A stretch of 64,000 bases of DNA from Sphingomonas ginsenosidivorax (GCF_007995065.1 NZ_VOQR01000001.1:2607001-2671000); one strand, 5' to 3'. Positions 18,187-27,926 are shown, numbered from the stretch's first letter. The notes: generated from the sequence alone by a model not told the origin. A program made the numbers and translations.

Positions 18187-19113
18187 CTAATCGCGATTGA
18201 CGGGAGGGGCATGCAGCGCCTGGGTCGGAGCGCCCAGCACGGCGGCCCGCGCGCGGACGCTGGCGGTCAGAAACGGGTTGGCGAGTTGCATGAAGCGCCG
18301 CGGCGTGGTGCCGAGGAAGGTGTTCGCATCGCGCAGGAAGTGCGGCATGTCGTGATAGCTCGGATCGATCGCGGTCACGTCGGTGGGATTGCCCGAGACG
18401 AACAGCTGCACGAACGAGCGCAGGAAGCGCGCACGCCGCAACAGCAGCTTGGACGGCATGCCGAAATAGCGCTGCGACAGGCGGCGCAGCGTCGAGGCGG
18501 TGATGCCGAGCTCGGCGGCGAGCTCGCCGACCTCGCTCATCCCCGGGCGCACCACCAGGCTCATCAGCGCGCGGATCTCGGACTCGTGCGGATCCTGGCG
18601 GACGAACAGCGGCAACAGGATCTCGTCGAGCACGGGCCGAAGCGCCGCCCTGTCGGGTGCCGCGGTCAGCGCGGTGATCAGACGGTCGACGACCGACGGG
18701 TCGAGCACCGTGTCGAGCGGGACGATGCGATTGTGGTAATCGACCGCGCTGCGCCCCGTCATCGCCGCCCATCCGGCCGCGCTGATGCCGATGCCGACCA
18801 TCGTGCCGCCATGCGTGGTGACGCTGAACGGACGGCTGGTCGGGCCGATCAGGCTCGCCTGTACCATCGGCGGGAAGGTTCGGCTGCCGATTCGCGGGTG
18901 GATCGGCCCGGCGTCGAGCGCGACGCCGAGCATGACCGGGGCGGGCAGGAACCAGTCGATCTGCGGCTCGCGGCTTTCCGCGCTGTAGGCGGTATAGCCA
19001 GTGACGAAGACGGCCAGCCGCGGATCGGGCATGTCGTATCGGATCGCCATGCCTTCGGGCATGACGACTGGCGCGGCCATCGGGCCATCGCGCCGTTCGA
19101 CTTCATCATTCAT
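18187..19113 (-). CDS. AraC family transcriptional regulator
   Basis: A 308-residue regulator with an N-terminal sensor region of no clear family and a C-terminal AraC-type double helix-turn-helix. The latter covers roughly residues 210-290 (ELAAELGITASTLRRLSQRYFGMPSK ... DMPHFLRDANTFLGTTPRRF). Start is taken as ATG at 19113; an in-frame TTG at 19131 is less likely. It is divergent from the FadJ-type gene across a 466-base intergenic region and is a candidate regulator of the acyl-CoA genes to its right. That target is inferred from position. Confidence 0.88.
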   Translation of the reverse strand: MNDEVERRDGPMAAPVVMPEGMAIRYDMPDPRLAVFVTGYTAYSAESREPQIDWFLPAPVMLGVALDAGPIHPRIGSRTFPPMVQASLIGPTSRPFSVTTHGGTMVGIGISAAGWAAMTGRSAVDYHNRIVPLDTVLDPSVVDRLITALTAAPDRAALRPVLDEILLPLFVRQDPHESEIRALMSLVVRPGMSEVGELAAELGITASTLRRLSQRYFGMPSKLLLRRARFLRSFVQLFVSGNPTDVTAIDPSYHDMPHFLRDANTFLGTTPRRFMQLANPFLTASVRARAAVLGAPTQALHAPPVNRD

Positions 19114-19579
19114 GTACCGCCGCCACCCCAAACGTCACGCCGCCCCCCGATGGCTAAGCCACCGGCAACACAACTGTTTCTGCGCTAGTCGGCTTTGAGC
19201 AACGGTCAACCAAATTAACCTGCCGCAGCGTAACGAAGCGTCCCGAAACTGATCCACCTTGCATGTATCATGCGTCAAAAACAATTATTTACCATAACCG
19301 CCATTACCCTGATCAAGCGATCGCCCATGCGCTATCCCCCCGCCAGTTGAACATTGGGTTTGGGATTCGGCTGCACGTACCGCACGAAGCCGTTGCTTTC
19401 TGCGCGACCTGTGGCAAGAGATCGGCGAACGTTAGAAACGAGGGTATGGACGCAGGGCCTTGGCATCGAGAACCGGACGTCGACCGGCCGTTCCGCCTCG
19501 GAGGACACGCGCCGACACGAAATTCGACCCAACGCCACGCTGACAAAACCCCCGTGCACCGATAGCAGGAGCTCCAAAG
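19114..19579. other. Divergent intergenic region between araC-type and fadJ-type genes
   Basis: 466 bases without a convincing gene. It contains a locally AT-rich patch (about 19255-19315), unusual for this genome. A GCATG-TAT-CATGC inverted repeat is at 19261-19273, a plausible regulator site. An open frame at 19263-19565 has no ribosome-binding site and no recognisable protein features. CAGGAG at 19566-19571 serves the plus-strand gene. Confidence 0.5.
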
Positions 19580-21607
19580 ATGTCCCCCATCCGCACCGAA
19601 CGCCATGGCGACGTCCTGGTCATCATTTCGGACAACCCGCCGGTCAACGCGCTGGGCGCGGCGGTTCGCCAGGGCCTCGATTCGGCGATCAGGGACGGCG
19701 ATGCCGACGCCGAGGTCGCCGCGATGGTGATTCGCTGCGACGGGCGCACCTTCTTCGCAGGGGCCGACATCACCGAATTCGGCAAGCCGATGCAGGAGCC
19801 GGGCCTGCCGACTCTCGTCGACCGGATCGAGGCATCGTCCAAGCCGGTGGTGGCCGCGATCCACGGCACCGCACTCGGCGGCGGGTGCGAGGTCGCGCTC
19901 AGCTGCCATTATCGCATCGCAGTGCCCAGCGCGAAGGTCGGCACGCCCGAGGTGAAGCTGGGCCTGCTGCCCGGCGCCGGCGGGACGCAGCGGATTCCGC
20001 GGATCGCCGGCGTGAAGCTGGCACTGGAGATGACCGCGAAGGGCGACCCGATATCGGCCAAGCGCGCCGCGGACGCCGGATTGATCGACCGGATCGCCGG
20101 CGAGGACAGCCTGGAAGCGGACGCGATCGCGTTCGCGCGCGAGGTGGCGGCGGTACGCCCCCTGCCCCGCGCGTCCGAAAAGACCGCGACCGCCGATCCC
20201 GATGCGGTCGCTGCGTTCAAGAAGGAGAATGGCCGCCGCTTCCACGGATTCGACGCGCCCAACGCCAACATCGCCTGCGTCGAAAAGGCGGCCGACGGAT
20301 CGAGCTACGCCGACGGCATCGCGTTCGAGCAGCGCGAGTTCATGCGGCTGATGATGGGCGTGCAGTCCGCGGCGCAGCGTCACATCTTCTTCGCCGAGCG
20401 CCAGGCATCGAAGATCGACGGGATCGCCGCCGACACCGCGCTGCGGCCGGTCAAGCGCGTCGGCGTGATCGGTGCGGGCACGATGGGCGGCGGCATCTCG
20501 ATGAACTTCCTGTCGGCGGGCATCCCCGTGACGATCGTCGAGATGGCGCAGGACGCGCTCGACCGCGGCACCGGCGTGATCCGCAAGAATTACGAGGCAT
20601 CGGCCGCCAAGGGCCGGTTGAAGCCCGAGCAGGTCGAGGCCGCGATGGGCGCGCTGACCCCCACGCTCGACTTCGATGCGCTGGCCGACTGCGACCTCGT
20701 GATCGAGGCGGTGTATGAGGAAATGTCGGTGAAGAAGGACATCTTCACCCGGCTCGATTCGATCTGCAAGCCGGGCGCGATCCTCGCGTCCAACACGTCG
20801 TATCTGAACGTCGACGAGATCGCCGCGGTGACGTCGCGTCCGCAGGACGTGGTCGGCATGCACTTCTTCTCGCCCGCCAACGTCATGAAGCTGCTCGAGG
20901 TCGTGCGCGGCGCGAAGACCGCCGACGACGTGCTCGCGACCGTGATGGCGCTGGCGAAGACGATCCGGAAGGTCGCGGTCGTGGCCGGCGTCTGCGACGG
21001 CTTCATCGGCAACCGCATGCTGATGCCGCGGCAGGTCGAGGCGATGAAGCTGCTGATGGAGGGCGCGACGCCCGAGCAGATCGACCGCGTCCACGTCGCG
21101 TTCGGCATGCCGATGGGCCCGTTCCAGATGAGCGACCTCGCGGGCGTCGACATCGGCTGGCACCGCGACCCGAACCGCATCGAGAGCATCCGCGACGCGC
21201 TCGCCGCCGAAGGCCGCTGGGGCCAGAAGACCAAGGCGGGCTTCTACGATTACGACGACAAGCGGACCCCCACGCCGTCGCCGCGTGTCGCCGAGATCAT
21301 CGAATCGTTCCGCGCCAAGGCAGGCAGCACGGTCCGCGAGATCAGCGACGAGGAGATCGTCGAGAAGACGCTCTACACGATGGTCAACGAAGGCGCGCTG
21401 ATCCTCGAGGAAGGCATGGCCCAGCGGGCGTCCGACATCGATGTGGTGTGGATCTATGGCTATGGCTGGCCGGTCTATCGCGGCGGACCGATGTTCTGGG
21501 CGGATACCGAGGGCCTCGCGAAGGTCGTCGCGGGCCTCGAGAAACACGGGTTCGCGGTGGCGACGTCGCTGAAGGACAAGGCGGCCGCCGGGGGCCGGTT
21601 CAACTGA
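19580..21607 (+). CDS. Bifunctional enoyl-CoA hydratase / 3-hydroxyacyl-CoA dehydrogenase
   Basis: A 675-residue beta-oxidation enzyme of FadJ/peroxisomal MFE1 type. Residues ~1-190 are a crotonase domain with oxyanion-hole segments [10 protein letters not shown] and [13 protein letters not shown]. Residues ~290-590 are the NAD-binding dehydrogenase ([39 protein letters not shown]), followed by a second C-terminal helical domain. It converts 2-enoyl-CoA via 3-hydroxyacyl-CoA to 3-ketoacyl-CoA. A CAGGAG site precedes ATG at 19580. No thiolase is next to it, so the final step must be encoded elsewhere. Confidence 0.94.
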   Translation: MSPIRTERHGDVLVIISDNPPVNALGAAVRQGLDSAIRDGDADAEVAAMVIRCDGRTFFAGADITEFGKPMQEPGLPTLVDRIEASSKPVVAAIHGTALGGGCEVALSCHYRIAVPSAKVGTPEVKLGLLPGAGGTQRIPRIAGVKLALEMTAKGDPISAKRAADAGLIDRIAGEDSLEADAIAFAREVAAVRPLPRASEKTATADPDAVAAFKKENGRRFHGFDAPNANIACVEKAADGSSYADGIAFEQREFMRLMMGVQSAAQRHIFFAERQASKIDGIAADTALRPVKRVGVIGAGTMGGGISMNFLSAGIPVTIVEMAQDALDRGTGVIRKNYEASAAKGRLKPEQVEAAMGALTPTLDFDALADCDLVIEAVYEEMSVKKDIFTRLDSICKPGAILASNTSYLNVDEIAAVTSRPQDVVGMHFFSPANVMKLLEVVRGAKTADDVLATVMALAKTIRKVAVVAGVCDGFIGNRMLMPRQVEAMKLLMEGATPEQIDRVHVAFGMPMGPFQMSDLAGVDIGWHRDPNRIESIRDALAAEGRWGQKTKAGFYDYDDKRTPTPSPRVAEIIESFRAKAGSTVREISDEEIVEKTLYTMVNEGALILEEGMAQRASDIDVVWIYGYGWPVYRGGPMFWADTEGLAKVVAGLEKHGFAVATSLKDKAAAGGRFN

Positions 21608-21638
21608 CGAGGCACTCCCTCTCCCCTCCCCCATTATC

Positions 21639-21720
21639 GTCACCCCAGCGTAGGCTGGGGTCTTTGTGGGGCAGTTGCCGCGACCCGAACCGGGAGACCC
21701 CAGCCTTCGCTGGGGTGACG
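21639..21720. repeat. Paired-hairpin repeat, family A (copy 3)
   Basis: Left arm ACCCCAGCGTAGGCTGGGGT and right arm ACCCCAGCCTTCGCTGGGGT with GTCA/TGACG ends. Between the FadJ-type gene and the first acyl-CoA dehydrogenase. Confidence 0.9.
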
Positions 21721-21770
21721 AAGGGGGGGAAGCCGGGGGACGATCGAACACCATGCCAACGGAGAGTGAC

Positions 21771-22949
21771 ATGACCGACCTCGACCAATTCCGCATCGAA
21801 ACCCGCGCCTGGCTCGCCGAGAACTGCCCGCCGGAAATGCGCGAGCCGCTGCGGTCGGACAAGGACGTGTGCTGGGGCGGGCGCAACTATGTTCCCTCCA
21901 GCCCCGCGCAGAAGGACTGGCTCGACCGGATGGCGGCGCGCGGCTGGACCGTGCCCGACTGGCCCACGGCCTATGGCGGCGGCGGGCTGTCGCCGGCCGA
22001 GACCAAGATCCTGCGCGAGGAGATGGCGGCGATCAACGCGCGCAATCCGCTCAACTCGTTCGGCATCTCGATGCTCGGGCCGGCGCTGCTGAAATACGGC
22101 ACCGAAGAGCAGAAGCTCGATCACCTGACCAAGATCGCGAAGGGGCAGATCCGCTGGTGCCAGGGCTATAGCGAGCCCAATGCCGGCTCCGACCTCGCCA
22201 GCCTCGCGACGTCGGCCGAGGACAAGGGCGACCATTACCTCATCAACGGCCAGAAGGTGTGGACCTCCTATGCCGACCAGGCCGACTGGATCTTCTGCCT
22301 CGTCCGCACCGACAAGACGAGCAAGCAGGGCGGGATCAGCTTCGTGCTGTTCGACATGGCCTCGCCCGGTGTGTCGACCAAGCCGATCCTGCTGATCAGC
22401 GGCAATTCGCCGTTCTGCGAGACCTTCTTCGACGACGTCCAGGTGCCCAAGGCGAACCTGGTGCACGAGGAGAACAAGGGCTGGGACGTCGCCAAATATC
22501 TGCTCGGGCACGAACGCGAGATGATCTCGGGAATGGGCCTGGCGTCGAGCGGCGGCAATCCGCTGATCGACGGCGCGATCGCGACCGTCGGGCTCAGCGG
22601 CGGGCGGCTAGCCGATCCGCTGTTGCGCGCGGGGATCGCGCTGTTCGAGGTGCGAGCGCGCGCGTTCGGGGCGATGTCCGAACGCTTCATCGACGAGCTG
22701 AAGGCCGGCCGGGCGCACCCCGCGCAGCCGAGCATGATGAAATATTACGGCACCGAGCTGAACAAGACGCGCCACGAGCTGATGATGAGCGCAGGCGGGT
22801 CGGACGCGCTCGAATGGGACAGCGACCGCTCGAACGGCGGCGCGGCGGCGCGATCGTGGCTGCGCACCAAGGCGAATTCGATCGAGGGCGGGACGAGCGA
22901 GATCCAGCTCAACATCGTCGCCAAGCGGATCCTCGACCTGCCGAGCTGA
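21771..22949 (+). CDS. Acyl-CoA dehydrogenase family protein
   Basis: A 392-residue FAD-dependent dehydrogenase of the large acyl-CoA dehydrogenase superfamily. Visible landmarks are WCQGYSEPNAGSDLAS (FAD/substrate region, near residue 130), KVWTSYADQADW, and the C-terminal SIEGGTSEIQLNIVAKRILDLP. GGAGAG precedes ATG at 21771; an earlier in-frame ATG at 21753 has no such site. Together with the next gene it resembles the paired ACADs of steroid or branched acyl-CoA catabolism, where two different subunits can form one enzyme. Confidence 0.92.
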   Translation: MTDLDQFRIETRAWLAENCPPEMREPLRSDKDVCWGGRNYVPSSPAQKDWLDRMAARGWTVPDWPTAYGGGGLSPAETKILREEMAAINARNPLNSFGISMLGPALLKYGTEEQKLDHLTKIAKGQIRWCQGYSEPNAGSDLASLATSAEDKGDHYLINGQKVWTSYADQADWIFCLVRTDKTSKQGGISFVLFDMASPGVSTKPILLISGNSPFCETFFDDVQVPKANLVHEENKGWDVAKYLLGHEREMISGMGLASSGGNPLIDGAIATVGLSGGRLADPLLRAGIALFEVRARAFGAMSERFIDELKAGRAHPAQPSMMKYYGTELNKTRHELMMSAGGSDALEWDSDRSNGGAAARSWLRTKANSIEGGTSEIQLNIVAKRILDLPS

Positions 22950-22962
22950 GCCAGCCCTTCCC

Positions 22963-23043
22963 GTCACCCCAGCGAAGGCTGGGGTCTCCCGTTATCGAAG
23001 CGCGCCCTCGCGGCGAAAGACCCCAGCCTGCGATGGGGTGACG
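22963..23043. repeat. Paired-hairpin repeat, family A (copy 4)
   Basis: Left arm ACCCCAGCGAAGGCTGGGGT; right arm ACCCCAGCCTGCGATGGGGT with one mismatch. Its right end directly abuts the ribosome-binding region of the next gene. Confidence 0.88.
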
Positions 23044-23055
23044 AAAGAGAAACCG

Positions 23056-24195
23056 ATGCCCCTCTTCCTCAACGACGACCAGACCGCGCTGCAGGACACG
23101 ATCCGCGACTTCGTCGCCGAGCATGCGCCGGTCAGCCACATGCGCGCCTTGCGCGACGCCGACGATCCCACCGGCTTCTCGCGCGACCTGTGGAAGCAGT
23201 TCGCCGAGATGGGCTTTACCGGCATCCTGATCGGCGAGGAGCATGGCGGGCTCGGCATGGGGCATGTCGAGGCGGGGATCGTGCTCGAGGAAATCGGCCG
23301 CAACCTGACGCCGTCGCCCTTCCTGACGACGGCCGTCGCCGCGGTCACGGCGCTGACCGGCGGCTATCCCGACCAGGCGCGGACCTGGCTGCCGCGGATC
23401 GCCGCCGGCGACGCGCTGTTCGCGCTGGCGCTGGACGGCGGGCCCAAGCACCAGCCGGTCAATGCGTCGCTCCGCGCAGAGCCGTCGGGCAACGGCTTCC
23501 GCCTGAACGGGCGCAAGCAGTTCGTCGTGCACGGCCATGTCGCCGACATGCTGATCGTATCGGCGGTCACCGGCGGGCGCCCCGGCGAGGAGGCGCATTT
23601 CATGTCGCTGTTCCTCGTGTCGCCGCAGACGCAGGGCGTCTCGGTCGAGCCGGTCCGGATGGTCGATGCGGGGCTGGCCTCCACGATCACCTTCGACGAT
23701 GTCGAGGTCGCGGGCGACGCGCTGCTGTGCCAAGTCAACCAGGGGCTCGACCTGCTCGGCACGCTCAATCGCGCGGGCGGCGTGGGCGCTGCGGCGGAGT
23801 TGCTAGGCGTCGGCGGCGCGGCGGCCGACATGACGCTCTCCTATCTCAAGCAGCGCAAGCAGTTCGGCACCATTATCGGCAGCTACCAAGCGCTGCAGCA
23901 CCGCGCCGCGCACCTCTATTCGGAAATGGAGGTCGCGCGCGCCGCGGTGCTGAAGGCGCAACAGCTGCTCGATGCGAACAGCCCGCAGGCCGACGACGCG
24001 GTGTCGGTCGCCAAGGCGATGACGTCGCTGGCGACGACGCTCAGCGTCCAGGAGGGCGTTCAGATGCACGGCGGCATCGGCATGACCGACGAATACGATA
24101 TCGGCTTCTACATGAAGCGCGCGCGCGTGCTGGCCGAGACGTTCGGCGATGCGAACTTCCATGCCGACAAGCTGGCACTGACGGCGGGGTACTGA
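23056..24195 (+). CDS. Acyl-CoA dehydrogenase family protein
   Basis: A 379-residue acyl-CoA dehydrogenase, divergent from the preceding one. N-terminal helical domain (DDQTALQDTIRDFVAEHAP), a middle beta domain and a C-terminal helical domain with RKQFGTIIGSYQALQHRAAH and QMHGGIGMTDEYDIGFYMKRA. The typical C-terminal glycine motif of the classical enzymes is replaced by this GGIGMTDE segment, as in partner subunits of heteromeric ACADs. ATG at 23056 follows AAAGAGAAACCG. It may form a heteromer with the product of the gene at 21771, which is inference from pairing. Confidence 0.91.
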   Translation: MPLFLNDDQTALQDTIRDFVAEHAPVSHMRALRDADDPTGFSRDLWKQFAEMGFTGILIGEEHGGLGMGHVEAGIVLEEIGRNLTPSPFLTTAVAAVTALTGGYPDQARTWLPRIAAGDALFALALDGGPKHQPVNASLRAEPSGNGFRLNGRKQFVVHGHVADMLIVSAVTGGRPGEEAHFMSLFLVSPQTQGVSVEPVRMVDAGLASTITFDDVEVAGDALLCQVNQGLDLLGTLNRAGGVGAAAELLGVGGAAADMTLSYLKQRKQFGTIIGSYQALQHRAAHLYSEMEVARAAVLKAQQLLDANSPQADDAVSVAKAMTSLATTLSVQEGVQMHGGIGMTDEYDIGFYMKRARVLAETFGDANFHADKLALTAGY

Positions 24196-24240
24196 AGCCA
24201 AACCCGCCGCCCCGATTGTCTCCGCCCCCATCCCTCCATC

Positions 24241-24322
24241 GTCACCCCAGCGAAGGCTGGGGTCTCTCCGTGGCGGGTGCCGTGGCCCGAACCGGGAGAT
24301 CCCAGCCTTCGCTGGGATGACG
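24241..24322. repeat. Paired-hairpin repeat, family A (copy 5)
   Basis: Left arm ACCCCAGCGAAGGCTGGGGT; right arm ATCCCAGCCTTCGCTGGGAT; ends GTCA and TGACG. Between an acyl-CoA dehydrogenase gene and tesB. Confidence 0.9.
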
Positions 24323-24383
24323 TAGGTGGCGATGCACGGTCAAACTGCCTAAGTGATCCCCGTCTCACTGCGGAAAGCCCATC

Positions 24384-25259
24384 TTGACCGACCTCACCTC
24401 AGCCGCCCTCGCGCAAAAGCTCGTCGACCTGCTCGATGTCGAGGAGATCGACACCGATCTCTATCGTGGCGCGCGGCTGCCCGGCGGGGTCGGCCGCGTG
24501 TTCGGCGGACAGGTGATCGCGCAGGCGCTGCAGGCCGCGCAGCGCTCCACCGACGCGCCCAAGATCGCACACTCGCTCCACGCCTATTTCATGCGGCCGG
24601 GCGACGAGCAGCATCCCATCCTGTTCCGCGTGGTGCGCGATTTCGACGGGCGCAGCTTTGCGACGCGGCGGGTGATCGCGATGCAGAAGGGCAAGCCGAT
24701 CCTTAACATGGCCTGTTCGCTGCAGACGCCCGAGGACGGCTTCACGCACCAGGATGCGATGCCCGACGTGCCGCCGCCCGAGGACCTGCAATCCGACCAC
24801 GACCTGCGCGCGGCGTCCGCGGACCAGATTCCCGAGGCGTTCCGTGCGGCGTTCGAGCGCCAGCGCACGATCGAGATTCGCTCGGTCGAGCCGCGCAACT
24901 GGGTGTCGCCCGCGATCGGGGCGCCGCGCCAGGAAAGCTGGTTCCGGATCGTCGCGCCGATCGGCGACGACCCGGCGATGCACCGTGCGATCCTGGCCTA
25001 TGCGTCGGACATGCTGCTGCTCGGCACCGCGACGCTGCCGCACGGCGTCAACTGGATCACGCCGGGGTTCCAGACCGCCAGCCTCGACCACGCGCTGTGG
25101 CTGCACGAGGATTTCCGCGCCGACGACTGGTTGCTCTATGCGTGCGATAGCCCCTGGGCGGGACATGCACGCGGCTTCAACCGGGGCAAGATCTTCTCGC
25201 GCGACGGGCGGCTGGTGGCGAGCGTGGCGCAGGAAGGATTGATCCGCCTGCGCGATTGA
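24384..25259 (+). CDS. tesB: Acyl-CoA thioesterase II
   Basis: A 291-residue double-hotdog thioesterase hydrolysing medium- and long-chain acyl-CoA to free acid and CoA. The N-terminal hotdog carries RVFGGQVIAQAL and HSLHAYFMRPGD; the C-terminal hotdog carries SLDHALWLHEDFRADDW, with the catalytic Asp in the LDHALW segment region. Start is TTG at 24384 with GGAAAG upstream, and no ATG is available. It ends the plus-strand acyl-CoA series and may balance CoA during catabolism. Confidence 0.93.
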   Translation: MTDLTSAALAQKLVDLLDVEEIDTDLYRGARLPGGVGRVFGGQVIAQALQAAQRSTDAPKIAHSLHAYFMRPGDEQHPILFRVVRDFDGRSFATRRVIAMQKGKPILNMACSLQTPEDGFTHQDAMPDVPPPEDLQSDHDLRAASADQIPEAFRAAFERQRTIEIRSVEPRNWVSPAIGAPRQESWFRIVAPIGDDPAMHRAILAYASDMLLLGTATLPHGVNWITPGFQTASLDHALWLHEDFRADDWLLYACDSPWAGHARGFNRGKIFSRDGRLVASVAQEGLIRLRD

Positions 25260-25296
25260 TCCCGGCGGACCAACGACTTACCTGTACGATCACATC

Positions 25297-25740
25297 ATGC
25301 GCACGCGGCGCGCGATCGACTATCCGGAGCTCCCATTGCAGCGACTTCTCTATATCAGCACCGCACGCACACCCCTGACGCAAGCCGAGATCGACGACAT
25401 CCTGCGCACGTCGCGGCGCAACAACGCTGCAGTCGCGGTCACCGGCCTGCTGGTCGTCGGCGGACGCCGGTTCATGCAGGCGCTGGAAGGGCCGACCGAG
25501 GCCGTCGAGCGCGTCTATCAGCGGATCTGCGCCGATCCGCGGCACTTCGCGGTGGTGATGCTGGCCCGCGAGACGATCGAGCGGCGCCGGTTCGACGACT
25601 GGGCGATGGGCTATCGCGCCGGCGCCGACCCCAGCGGCACCGAACTGCCCGAAGTGATCCGCTCGCTCACCGCGACGATCGAGGACCCCACGCTGCGCGC
25701 CTATTTCACGAGCTTCGGCGACCTGCACGCCAAGAGCTGA
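25297..25740 (+). CDS. BLUF-domain blue-light photoreceptor
   Basis: A 147-residue stand-alone BLUF (flavin blue-light sensor) protein. The photoactive residues are present: Tyr19 in RLLYIST, Asn43 in RRNNAAV and Gln61 in RRFMQALEG. The DPRH turn and WAMGY (Trp102, Met104) follow. No output domain is fused, so signalling must be through a partner or oligomer change. ATG at 25297 has no clear ribosome-binding site. TTG at 25336, with GGAG just upstream, would start two residues before the first beta strand and may be the true start. Confidence 0.9.
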   Translation: MRTRRAIDYPELPLQRLLYISTARTPLTQAEIDDILRTSRRNNAAVAVTGLLVVGGRRFMQALEGPTEAVERVYQRICADPRHFAVVMLARETIERRRFDDWAMGYRAGADPSGTELPEVIRSLTATIEDPTLRAYFTSFGDLHAKS

Positions 25741-25749
25741 AGATGAAAT

Positions 25750-25895
25750 CCGTTCGTCCTGAATAGCGACCGAGTAAGCGAAGCCGTATCGAGGGCGCGC
25801 ATCGAAGGACAGCGTGTCGCGCGGAACCCATGCTTCGATACGAGCCCGCGATACGCTCCAGGAGAGGCTACTCGGTCTCTACTCAGCACGAACGG
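25750..25895. repeat. Long imperfect inverted repeat (family F)
   Basis: CCGTTCGTCCTGAATAG at the left is complementary, with two mismatches, to CTACTCAGCACGAACGG at the right. Inside, CCGAGTAAGCGAAGCCGTATCG faces a related segment. Different core from families A-E but similar long inverted layout. It lies between two convergent genes and may serve as a two-way terminator. Confidence 0.75.
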
Positions 25896-25904
25896 CAAGA
25901 TCCT

Positions 25905-26702
25905 TCAGACGGCGGTCTTGCCGTAATCCTGTCGCGTCACCGGGTGGCTCGACGACAGCCCGCCATCGACCGCGAGTGCCTGGCCGTTGACGTAGCTCGC
26001 ATCGTCGGAGGCGAGGAACAGCGCGACCTTCGCCAGCTCGTCCGGCTGCGCGCCGCGGTGGAGGGGATTGAGGCGGCCGAGTCGGTCCATCTTGTCCGCA
26101 CTCCGGGCATAATCGAAGGTCGGCTTGGTCATGCCGGTCTCCGTCAGCCCCGGGCAGAGCGCGTTGACGCGGACGTTCGAGCCCGACAGCTGCTGCGCAG
26201 CGACTGCGGCGAGGTTGATGACGCCGGCCTTCGACGCGGAATAGGCGGGAGACCCGGCGCCGGAGCGCAACCCGGCGACGCTCGCGGTCAGGACGATCGC
26301 CCCCTTCCCACGCTTCGCGATCTCCGGCGCGCCGTGCTTGATCGCGAGATAGGGCCCGACGAGGTTGATCCGCAGCACCTCGGTGATCAGCGCGACATCG
26401 GTGTCGAAGATATTGGCCATGCCGCCCGAGATGCCGGCATTGGCGAACAGGATGTCGAGCCCGCCGAACCGGTCGCAGGCGAGCGCGACGGTGCGGACCA
26501 CGTCGTCCTCGACGCCAGCGTCCATGCGAGTCGCGACCGCGGTGCCACCTGCGTCCGTGATCATCCGCGCGGTGTCGTCGGCGCCCTCGGTCACGTCGGC
26601 GACGACGACCCTGCCCCCTTCGGCCGCGAACAGGGTCGCCGCGGCACGGCCGATGCCCGAGCCGGCGCCGGTGACGATGATCGACTGGTCGGTGAAGCGC
26701 AT
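25905..26702 (-). CDS. Short-chain dehydrogenase/reductase (SDR)
   Basis: A 265-residue classical SDR. The cofactor motif TGAGSGIG is at residues 11-18, with an acidic residue after the second strand (VVVADV) that favours NAD(H). The NAG motif is present, the catalytic Ser is in TASVAG and YSASK provides Tyr and Lys, and the end has the usual VNGQALAVDGG. The substrate is not predictable. It is the last gene of the minus-strand acyl-CoA dehydrogenase / kinase / SDR set. Confidence 0.9.
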   Translation of the reverse strand: MRFTDQSIIVTGAGSGIGRAAATLFAAEGGRVVVADVTEGADDTARMITDAGGTAVATRMDAGVEDDVVRTVALACDRFGGLDILFANAGISGGMANIFDTDVALITEVLRINLVGPYLAIKHGAPEIAKRGKGAIVLTASVAGLRSGAGSPAYSASKAGVINLAAVAAQQLSGSNVRVNALCPGLTETGMTKPTFDYARSADKMDRLGRLNPLHRGAQPDELAKVALFLASDDASYVNGQALAVDGGLSSSHPVTRQDYGKTAV

Positions 26703-26723
26703 GGGTGGGGTCTCCTTCTACTC

Positions 26724-26805
26724 GTCACACCAGCGAAGGCTGGGGTCTTTGTGGGGCGGGCGTTGTGGCCCGAACCGGGAGATCCCAGCCTTCGCTGGGA
26801 TGACG
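26724..26805. repeat. Paired-hairpin repeat, family A (copy 6)
   Basis: Left arm CACCAGCGAAGGCTGGGGT is slightly degenerate; right arm ATCCCAGCCTTCGCTGGGAT is perfect, with TGACG following. Between the kinase-like gene and the SDR gene. Confidence 0.87.
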
Positions 26806-26818
26806 GGAGAAGATAAAA

Positions 26819-27874
26819 TCATGCCCCCGCCCGCTCCGCGAAATGCCAGCTTGCCTCCGCCAGCCGGTACACCCCCGCCGCCGACGCCTCGGCCTGCGCG
26901 CTCGACGCGGTCCCCTCGACGATCCGCTTCTTGATGCCCTGGACGATGCCGGTCAGGCGGAAGAGGTTGTAGCTGAAATACCAGTCGAGGTCGGGCACCC
27001 CGTCGCGGCCGGTCGCGGCGCAGTAGCGCGCGGTCATCGCCTCGATCGTCGGGATGCCGCTGTCGCCGCCGGCGACGCCGAGCAGCCCCGACCGGCCCTC
27101 GGGCGGGGTCACCCAGCTCATCAGGAAATAGGAGAAATCGGCGAGCGGATCGCCGAGCGTCGACAATTCCCAGTCGAGCACCGCGATGACCCTGGGTTCC
27201 GCGGGCGCGAAGATCATGTTGTCGATGCGGTAGTCGCCATGGACGATCGAGGTGCGCGTCTGCGGCGGGATGGTGCGCGGCAGCCATTCGATCAGGCGCT
27301 CGACCGCGGGCATCGTCTCGGTCTCGCTGGCGCGGTACTGCTTGGTCCAGCGCGCGACCTGGCGTTCGAAGTAGTTGCCGGGCTTGCCGTAATCGCCGAG
27401 CCCGGCCGCCTCGTAATCGGCATTATGGAGCGCGGCGAGCGTGTCGCACATCGCCTCGTACAGCGCGGTGCGCTCCGCCGGGGCATAGTCGGGGAGCGTG
27501 CCGTTCCACAGGTTGCGACCGTCGGCGAGGCCCATCACGTAGAACATCGACCCGATGACGCTCTCGTCGGTGCACAGCCCGTACGGCTTCGCGACCGGGA
27601 AACCGGTCGGGTACAGCCCCGCGATCAGGCGATATTCGCGGTCGACCGCGTGAGCGGACGGGAGAAGCGGGCCGAACGGCTTGCGCCGCAGGACATAGGC
27701 GCCCGACGGGCTGTCGATGCGGTAGGTCGGGTTGGACTGGCCGCCCGCGAACTTGGCATAGGTCAGCGGGCCGGTGAACCCGGGGACGTTCGCGCTCATC
27801 CAGGCGGTGAGGGTGTCGACGTCGAGCCGGTCGCGGCCTTCGGCGGGGATGGTGTTGGGTTGCGTGTCGGTCAT
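26819..27874 (-). CDS. Phosphotransferase of the ACAD10/11-type APH family
   Basis: A 351-residue aminoglycoside-phosphotransferase-fold kinase. Seen are the nucleotide-side GGQSNPTYRI, the catalytic loop HGDYRIDNMIF and the metal-binding VLDWELSTLGDPLADFSYF. This is the family fused to acyl-CoA dehydrogenases in animal ACAD10 and ACAD11, where it phosphorylates 4-hydroxyacyl-CoAs; Pseudomonas LvaA is a bacterial relative. Here a separate acyl-CoA dehydrogenase gene lies directly upstream. ATG at 27874 chosen over a longer in-frame extension that would enter a repeat. Confidence 0.9.
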   Translation of the reverse strand: MTDTQPNTIPAEGRDRLDVDTLTAWMSANVPGFTGPLTYAKFAGGQSNPTYRIDSPSGAYVLRRKPFGPLLPSAHAVDREYRLIAGLYPTGFPVAKPYGLCTDESVIGSMFYVMGLADGRNLWNGTLPDYAPAERTALYEAMCDTLAALHNADYEAAGLGDYGKPGNYFERQVARWTKQYRASETETMPAVERLIEWLPRTIPPQTRTSIVHGDYRIDNMIFAPAEPRVIAVLDWELSTLGDPLADFSYFLMSWVTPPEGRSGLLGVAGGDSGIPTIEAMTARYCAATGRDGVPDLDWYFSYNLFRLTGIVQGIKKRIVEGTASSAQAEASAAGVYRLAEASWHFAERAGA

Positions 27875-27926
27875 CGAACCACTCTCGATTTCATCAGGAT
27901 GACGCAGAAGGACGTCCTCCCCATTC

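Noticed and set aside
19263..19565. 100-codon open frame in the araC/fadJ intergenic region
   Set aside because: No ribosome-binding site and no protein-like features; the region looks regulatory.
19313..21886. 857-codon open frame on the minus strand opposite the FadJ-type gene
   Set aside because: Same GC-bias shadow effect; product is His/Arg/Asp-rich with no family features, and the opposing gene has intact catalytic motifs.
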